The notes under the pieces are model-generated. The model made no database searches and was not told the DNA's origin. It was given only the letters and a program-made list of their open reading frames with translations. Below, piece by piece: positions 6,553 to 9,834 of a stretch of 9,834 nt of DNA. Position 1 is the stretch's first letter. The number at the start of each line of letters is the position of its first letter. The translations under genes and the position numbers were made by a program. The DNA is from Oscillospiraceae bacterium (GTDB taxonomy: Bacteria; Bacillota; Clostridia; Oscillospirales; CAG-272): positions 1 through 9,834 of the forward strand of contig WQSD01000030.1 in NCBI GenBank assembly GCA_009788105.1, in the 5' to 3' direction.

Positions 6553-6583
6553 CACACGAGCGGGGGCAAGCCCCGCCCCTACA
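6553..6583. repeat. GC-rich dispersed repeat unit A
   Basis: Contains GCGGGGGCAAGCCCCGCCCC then TACATG, with an inner palindrome GGGGC-AA-GCCCC. Unit B lies 25-60 bases further on in the same orientation (shared CCGCCCCTAC), and a diverged copy in opposite orientation is at 8877-8909 (shared CATGTAGGGG). It resembles the GC-rich intergenic repeats scattered in many bacterial genomes. It is non-coding. Confidence 0.6.
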
Positions 6584-6607
6584 TGAAACCGTGGTGTTGG
6601 ATATATT

Positions 6608-6646
6608 GCGGTGATACCGCGAGGGCGGAGTTTCCCCCGCCCCTAC
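6608..6646. repeat. GC-rich dispersed repeat unit B with two hairpins
   Basis: A small perfect hairpin GCGGT-GAT-ACCGC (6608-6620) sits next to a second one, GGGCGG (6623-6628) pairing with CCGCCC (6637-6642), ending in CCCCTACG. It begins about 10 bases after the floA stop in the transcript, so it may protect or terminate the floA mRNA. Confidence 0.6.
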
Positions 6647-6656
6647 GCATGGATTA

Positions 6657-7679
6657 TTACGAATTTGTCGGGTCAACAGGACCATTGATATTCACGTTGG
6701 TACTGCTGATATTCTCACGCATCTTCGTGTCCGCTTGGCGGTTTTGCACGTTTACATAGTCCATAATGCCGATATTGCCCGCTTTCAGAGCTTCGGCGAA
6801 CGCCATTGGTACGGCGGCCTCTGCCTCCACGACTTTGGCGCGCATTTCTTGCTCGGCGGCTTGGGCGGCGGCACGACGCTCTTCCGCTTTGGCTTGGGCG
6901 ATAAGTTTATCCGCTTCCGCTTGCTCGATTTGCAGGCGAGAGCCGATATTTTTGCCCACGTCCATGTCCGCAATGTCAATGGACAAAATCTCGTAGGCAG
7001 TTCCCGAATCAAGCCCTTTGTTCAGAACGGTTTCCGAGATGATATGCGGGTTTTCCAGCACCGCTTTGTGGGTTTTCGCCGAACCGATAGTGGTAACGAT
7101 ACCCTCGCCAACACGGGCGATAATCGTTTCTTCACCTGCTCCCCCAACCAGTTTGTCAAGGTTGGTGCGAACGGTAATTTTTGCGGTGGCACGAAGCTCA
7201 ACCCCGTCAATTGCAACCGCAGATACCCCCGGTGTGACGATGATTTTCGGGGTAACGCTCATGCGTACCGCCTCGAAAACATCCCGCCCTGCCAGGTCAA
7301 TGGCGGTGGCACGCTCGAAAGATAGCTCAAGATTGGCACGTTGCGCCGCAATAAGGGCATCAACAACATTGTTCACCCGCCCACCGGACAGCAGGTGAGA
7401 TTCCAGCTGGTTTTGGTCAAGGGCAAGTCCTGCCTTGCGTGACTTAATCAGCGGCTCGATAACATGGGCGGCGCGAACACGACGCAGACGCATTCCCACA
7501 AGGGAAAACATCTTTACTTTTACCCCGGCAGAGCTTGCGGCGACCCATAGGCGAACAGGAACGAAATTTAGGAAAATCGTGACCAAGGCAATGCCAGCCA
7601 CAATGGCGATACCGGCGATAATCAAGCCGGCATCAATGTCGTACAGCCCCGAAAGGGGGAATTGCAGAAAATTAAACAT
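6657..7679 (-). CDS. floA: Flotillin-like protein FloA
   Basis: A 340-residue bacterial flotillin that scaffolds functional membrane microdomains. It has an N-terminal hydrophobic segment (about 17-40), a SPFH/PHB-like region (VTPKIIVTPGVSAVAIDGVELRA, 143-165, through the DIADMDVGKNIGSRLQ stretch), an Ala/Glu-rich coiled coil (about 250-295), and the conserved GNIGIMDYVN block (301-310) followed by a polar tail. Length and order match FloA/YqfA. The start has AAGGAG seven bases upstream. It is the last gene of a three-gene minus-strand unit with an NfeD-family gene first. NfeD and FloA are known genomic partners; the small antitoxin-like gene in between is not part of the usual arrangement. 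Confidence 0.96.
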   Translation of the reverse strand: MFNFLQFPLSGLYDIDAGLIIAGIAIVAGIALVTIFLNFVPVRLWVAASSAGVKVKMFSLVGMRLRRVRAAHVIEPLIKSRKAGLALDQNQLESHLLSGGRVNNVVDALIAAQRANLELSFERATAIDLAGRDVFEAVRMSVTPKIIVTPGVSAVAIDGVELRATAKITVRTNLDKLVGGAGEETIIARVGEGIVTTIGSAKTHKAVLENPHIISETVLNKGLDSGTAYEILSIDIADMDVGKNIGSRLQIEQAEADKLIAQAKAEERRAAAQAAEQEMRAKVVEAEAAVPMAFAEALKAGNIGIMDYVNVQNRQADTKMRENISSTNVNINGPVDPTNS

Positions 7680-7734
7680 AATGTTTCTCCTTGTTGTGCG
7701 TTTGCACAGGTTTTATTGTTTTATAAAGAAAATA

Positions 7735-7983
7735 TCATTCACGGCTGAATTTTGTGCGTGGAAAATCATTCATAGTCAACACTTCATCACTTGACTCGGC
7801 AACAAGATTGCTTATTTCTTCCAAAAATTTAAGTTCTTTTTTTATTCGTTCTTGCTTTTCTGTATCTGAGTCTGTGGAAATCTGCTCCACAAAAGTAATG
7901 ACAACCTCATATTGTCCGCTTACCGGTATTGCTTGCAATGGTCTAAAATTAACACCATCAAATACTGCTTTAATTGCTTGCAT
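7735..7983 (-). CDS. Small antitoxin-like hypothetical protein between nfeD and floA
   Basis: An 82-residue protein with a swapped-hairpin-like N-terminus, AIKAVFDGVNFRPLQAIPV, then GQYEVVITFVE and a charged helix (about 39-65). This N-terminal pattern (KAVFDG, then a Pro-rich turn and a V-I-T-F strand) is seen in small antitoxin or DNA-binding proteins of Firmicutes that usually sit beside a toxin. No toxin gene is adjacent here. The start has TAGGAGG four bases upstream, close but strong. It is flanked by nfeD (36 bp upstream) and floA (55 bp downstream) on the same strand and probably shares their transcript. The family name is not certain to me. Confidence 0.75.
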   Translation of the reverse strand: MQAIKAVFDGVNFRPLQAIPVSGQYEVVITFVEQISTDSDTEKQERIKKELKFLEEISNLVAESSDEVLTMNDFPRTKFSRE

Positions 7984-8019
7984 AATGCCTCCTAATTGTA
8001 TTCTGCTCGCATTGCAATT

Positions 8020-8517
8020 TTAATTATTCCCAATTTTACGAACATAAACAACATGACCGACAACCGAGGTAACTTTGACTTGACTGCCGGCAGAAATATA
8101 TCCCTCCACCGAACGGACTTCAATGTCAGCATCAGAGGAATCAAAGCCGGCAAATCCGTGGGGGCGAAGAGAAGTTTTCGCAATGCCAACTCTGCCTTTT
8201 AGCTCCGCAAGGCGGTCAGGGGCAGACACTGCGTTTGGGTCTTCTGCAAGGCTATCGGCGAGAATAAGGCTTTTCTTTTCGCCAAATGTGCGGAAATACA
8301 GTCGCATTGCAATCAAAAGAAGTGCGACAAAAGCAATTTTTGCAAGAACAATAAACGCGCCGTGGTCAACGTGAATAATTGTCAGGGTTGACGAACCTAT
8401 GATGGCAACAACCCCAAGCACTCCCGAAATTCCAAAGTCAAAGCCGGGCAGTGCCGCCTCAAGCAACAGCAAAATCAGTCCGACAGCAAACAGTCCAATA
8501 ATAATCCAGTAATTCAT
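8020..8517 (-). CDS. NfeD family membrane protein (short form)
   Basis: A 165-residue NfeD protein without the N-terminal ClpP-like protease domain of long forms. Three hydrophobic segments are visible (about 4-23, 29-49, 53-75), followed by a soluble OB-fold domain from about 100, with LKGRVGIAKTSLRPHGFA, then VRSVEGYISAGSQVKVTSVVG and a final VVYVRKI strand. NfeD proteins are genomic and functional partners of flotillin/stomatin proteins, matching floA downstream. I chose the ATG at 8517, where family similarity starts; its ribosome site is weak. The frame stays open to a GTG at 8580, which would add 21 residues with a weak GGG upstream. A strong promoter lies at 8620-8648. Confidence 0.9.
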   Translation of the reverse strand: MNYWIIIGLFAVGLILLLLEAALPGFDFGISGVLGVVAIIGSSTLTIIHVDHGAFIVLAKIAFVALLLIAMRLYFRTFGEKKSLILADSLAEDPNAVSAPDRLAELKGRVGIAKTSLRPHGFAGFDSSDADIEVRSVEGYISAGSQVKVTSVVGHVVYVRKIGNN

Positions 8518-8619
8518 GATGCGCACCACGCACGAGAGGAATTTGCAAATCAACAAAGTGCAAAGGTTTGCCCGTCTCACGCGCCCTTTCTTTAATTTGT
8601 TTTCAATCTATACAACGAT

Positions 8620-8648
8620 AGTATACCACATTTTATTCAATTCGTCAA
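8620..8648 (-). promoter_or_regulatory. Predicted sigma-A promoter for the nfeD-floA unit
   Basis: Minus-strand TTGACG (8648-8643), 17-base spacer, TATACT (8625-8620). Five of six -35 bases and the conserved -10 bases fit. The start of transcription would be near 8613, about 95 bases before the chosen nfeD ATG. Confidence 0.75.
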
Positions 8649-8773
8649 TGGTGGGAGGAAATAAATGTCCGAAAAATTGTGAATTTTTCAAAATCTGCAA
8701 TTTCATTGGCGGTTCATCCGTCCAGCAGGTCGCCGAAATGCGTGAGCGGATAAAATCCGTGGCAATCCAGTGA
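8648..8773 (+). CDS. Candidate small Cys-containing protein (41 residues), uncertain
   Basis: An open frame giving MVGGNKCPKNCEFFKIC and then a segment rich in Q, E and R (QQVAEMRERIK), ending at TGA 8773. The CEFFKICNF pattern resembles small Cys-containing proteins with C-E-F-F-X2-C that I have seen in Firmicutes. The ATG at 8648 has no ribosome site and overlaps the nfeD -35 on the other strand. The only good ribosome site, GGAGGA at 8654-8659, serves an ATG at 8665 that is one base out of frame and would stop after five codons. Removing one A from the A5 run at 8672-8676 would join it to this frame. It may therefore be a real gene, a broken gene, or chance. Confidence 0.3.
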   Translation: MVGGNKCPKNCEFFKICNFIGGSSVQQVAEMRERIKSVAIQ

Positions 8774-9013
8774 AGCGGTTTTTGTTCTGAAATTGGTGAA
8801 GTTTGAACGAATATTTCGCACCGCACCGCTGTTGTTCCGTCTTTGAATAGCACGCCGTCAAACGGCACAGCCGAAACCCATGTAGGGGAGGTTGCCCTCG
8901 GCGTCCCGCTTTTTGGGAAAACATAAACATTTTTTTCATATGACGTTCCGAGAGCTTGAATCAGGACGATAAATTTGTTTCGATACAAGTCTATTGGCGG
9001 TTTCGGCAAAAGA
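8774..9013. other. Gene-poor intergenic stretch
   Basis: I see no convincing gene between the candidate small ORF and the hemW promoter. A minus-strand frame open across 8608-9009 starts at TTG without a ribosome site and matches nothing I recognise. It crosses the GC-rich repeat unit at 8877-8909. Confidence 0.5.
8877..8909. repeat. GC-rich dispersed repeat unit C (diverged)
   Basis: Reads CATGTAGGGGAGGTTGCC and continues CTCGGCGTCCCGC. It shares CATGTAGGGG and the general GC-rich layout with the reverse complement of unit A (6553-6583). Confidence 0.45.
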
Positions 9014-9042
9014 TTGACAACAGGAGAAAAGCATGGTATAAT
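9014..9042 (+). promoter_or_regulatory. Predicted sigma-A promoter for hemW
   Basis: Perfect consensus on the plus strand: TTGACA (9014-9019), 17-base spacer, TATAAT (9037-9042). Transcription would start near 9049, giving a leader of about 33 nt to the hemW ATG. Confidence 0.85.
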
Positions 9043-9081
9043 CGAATGACATCAAAATCGACTATACAGAAGGATATTTGA

Positions 9082-9834
9082 ATGGCGAACCCACTCTCCC
9101 TGTACATACACATACCATTTTGTGCCGCGAAATGCCCCTACTGCGATTTTTACTCTCTTTCAGAGGTGGGGGGCGACTTGGTGGAGGAGTACTGCACCGC
9201 GCTATTACGGCAGGGGGAAACCCTTGCCCCGCTTGCTATGGGGCGGTCGGTAGAAACCATCTTTTTCGGAGGCGGAACACCGTCACAGTTATCCGCTGAC
9301 AGTATTATCCGCATTCTTGTCGGCTTGGGGAAGAGCTTTGCCATTTCCCCGACTGCCGAAATCTCCATTGAAGTCAACCCTGCAGACGCAGATACAGCAT
9401 GGTTCGCCGCAATTAAGTCCGCAGGAGTGACACGGGTGAGCTTTGGCGGGCAATCCTTCAACGACACCGCCCTTGCCGCCCTTGGCAGACGGCACAAAGG
9501 GGCAGATATTACCACAAGCGTCCAGTTGGCGCAAAGTCACGGGTTAGACACCTCGATTGACCTGATGTTCGCCTTGCCGAAGCAGGATAGGGCGGATATG
9601 CTTGCCAGCCTTGCCGCCGCGGTGGAACTTGGGGTGGGGCATATCTCCTTGTACGGGCTGAAAGTGGAGGAGGACACCCCATTCTACGCACAGCGACACA
9701 CCCTGTGTCTACCAAGTGAAGAGGCGGAGGCGGATATGTACCTTGCGGCAGTGGATTTTCTTGCCGCAGGCGGCTATGCCCAGTACGAAGTGAGCAATTT
9801 CGCTCGCCACGGATTAGAATGCCGCCATAACCTG
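9082..9834 (+). CDS. hemW: HemW, radical SAM heme chaperone / coproporphyrinogen oxidase-like (partial, runs off right edge)
   Basis: The first 251 residues of a HemW-family radical SAM protein, a haem-binding chaperone long annotated as oxygen-independent coproporphyrinogen III oxidase. The [4Fe-4S] cluster motif C14-X3-C18-X2-C21 sits in IPFCAAKCPYCDFYS. GGGTPSQL (63-70), EVNP (97-100), GGQSF (122-126), LGRRH (134-138) and YEVSNFA (235-241) all follow in family order, and the visible part stops in HNL, the start of the HemW HNLxYW block. The Cys found before the first cluster Cys in true HemN is absent, which favours HemW. The ATG at 9082 follows AGAAGGA. It is the only plus-strand protein gene called with confidence. 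About 120-140 residues should lie beyond the edge. Confidence 0.95.
   Translation, partial: MANPLSLYIHIPFCAAKCPYCDFYSLSEVGGDLVEEYCTALLRQGETLAPLAMGRSVETIFFGGGTPSQLSADSIIRILVGLGKSFAISPTAEISIEVNPADADTAWFAAIKSAGVTRVSFGGQSFNDTALAALGRRHKGADITTSVQLAQSHGLDTSIDLMFALPKQDRADMLASLAAAVELGVGHISLYGLKVEEDTPFYAQRHTLCLPSEEAEADMYLAAVDFLAAGGYAQYEVSNFARHGLECRHNL

Noticed and set aside
6735..7325. Plus-strand open frame of 196 codons
   Set aside because: Antisense shadow of floA; composition follows the Ala/Glu-rich coiled coil of the real gene.
8608..9009. Minus-strand frame of 133 codons in the gene-poor region
   Set aside because: TTG start without a ribosome site, crosses a GC-rich repeat and the nfeD promoter, and matches no family I know.
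1..9834. CRISPR array, tRNA, rRNA, insertion sequence
   Set aside because: No regularly spaced repeats, no cloverleaf or rRNA stretch, and no transposase-like protein seen on either strand.

Overview
The window looks like a chromosomal stretch from a low-GC-group Gram-positive bacterium, most likely an anaerobic member of Clostridia. The grounds are strong AGGAG-type ribosome sites, consensus sigma-A promoters, a split transketolase (separate N-terminal subunit), a short NfeD protein with FloA, and hemW. This placement is inference; no rRNA or marker gene confirms it. Almost every gene is on the minus strand and only hemW at the right edge is on the plus strand, so the minus-strand array reads from about 8.6 kb down to 1.

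Right part (6.6-9.8 kb): a plus-strand hemW with an ideal sigma-A promoter runs off the right edge. A gene-poor stretch follows (8.65-9.01 kb) that holds a candidate tiny Cys-containing ORF and a GC-rich repeat. Next is a minus-strand membrane operon with its own ideal promoter: nfeD-family gene, a small antitoxin-like gene, then floA. GC-rich hairpin repeats and an AT-rich hairpin lie just after floA.

Middle part (2.2-6.5 kb): a run of small accessory genes. It holds a DUF4160-DUF2442 pair, a lipoprotein with a calcium-loop-like motif, a Nudix hydrolase, a HEPN-MNT toxin/antitoxin-type pair and a YbjQ-family protein. The lipoprotein and Nudix genes carry near-identical 28-bp leader elements just upstream of their ribosome sites.

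Left part (1-3.3 kb): a two-gene DNA modification/restriction-like module, an EcoRI-family adenine methyltransferase followed by a DUF262-HNH nuclease with a TAATG overlap. Both genes are broken, the first by a single-base frameshift and the second by what looks like an out-of-frame deletion of about 58 bases. A VOC/glyoxalase-fold gene and the start of the transketolase N-terminal subunit gene follow.

Overall this is housekeeping sequence (transketolase, nfeD/floA, hemW) flanking a small defence/toxin-antitoxin-flavoured accessory cluster in partial decay. The most interesting items are the doubly broken methyltransferase/DUF262-HNH module, the shared leader element, the HEPN-MNT pair without the usual HEPN RNase motif, and the candidate small ORF near 8.65 kb.
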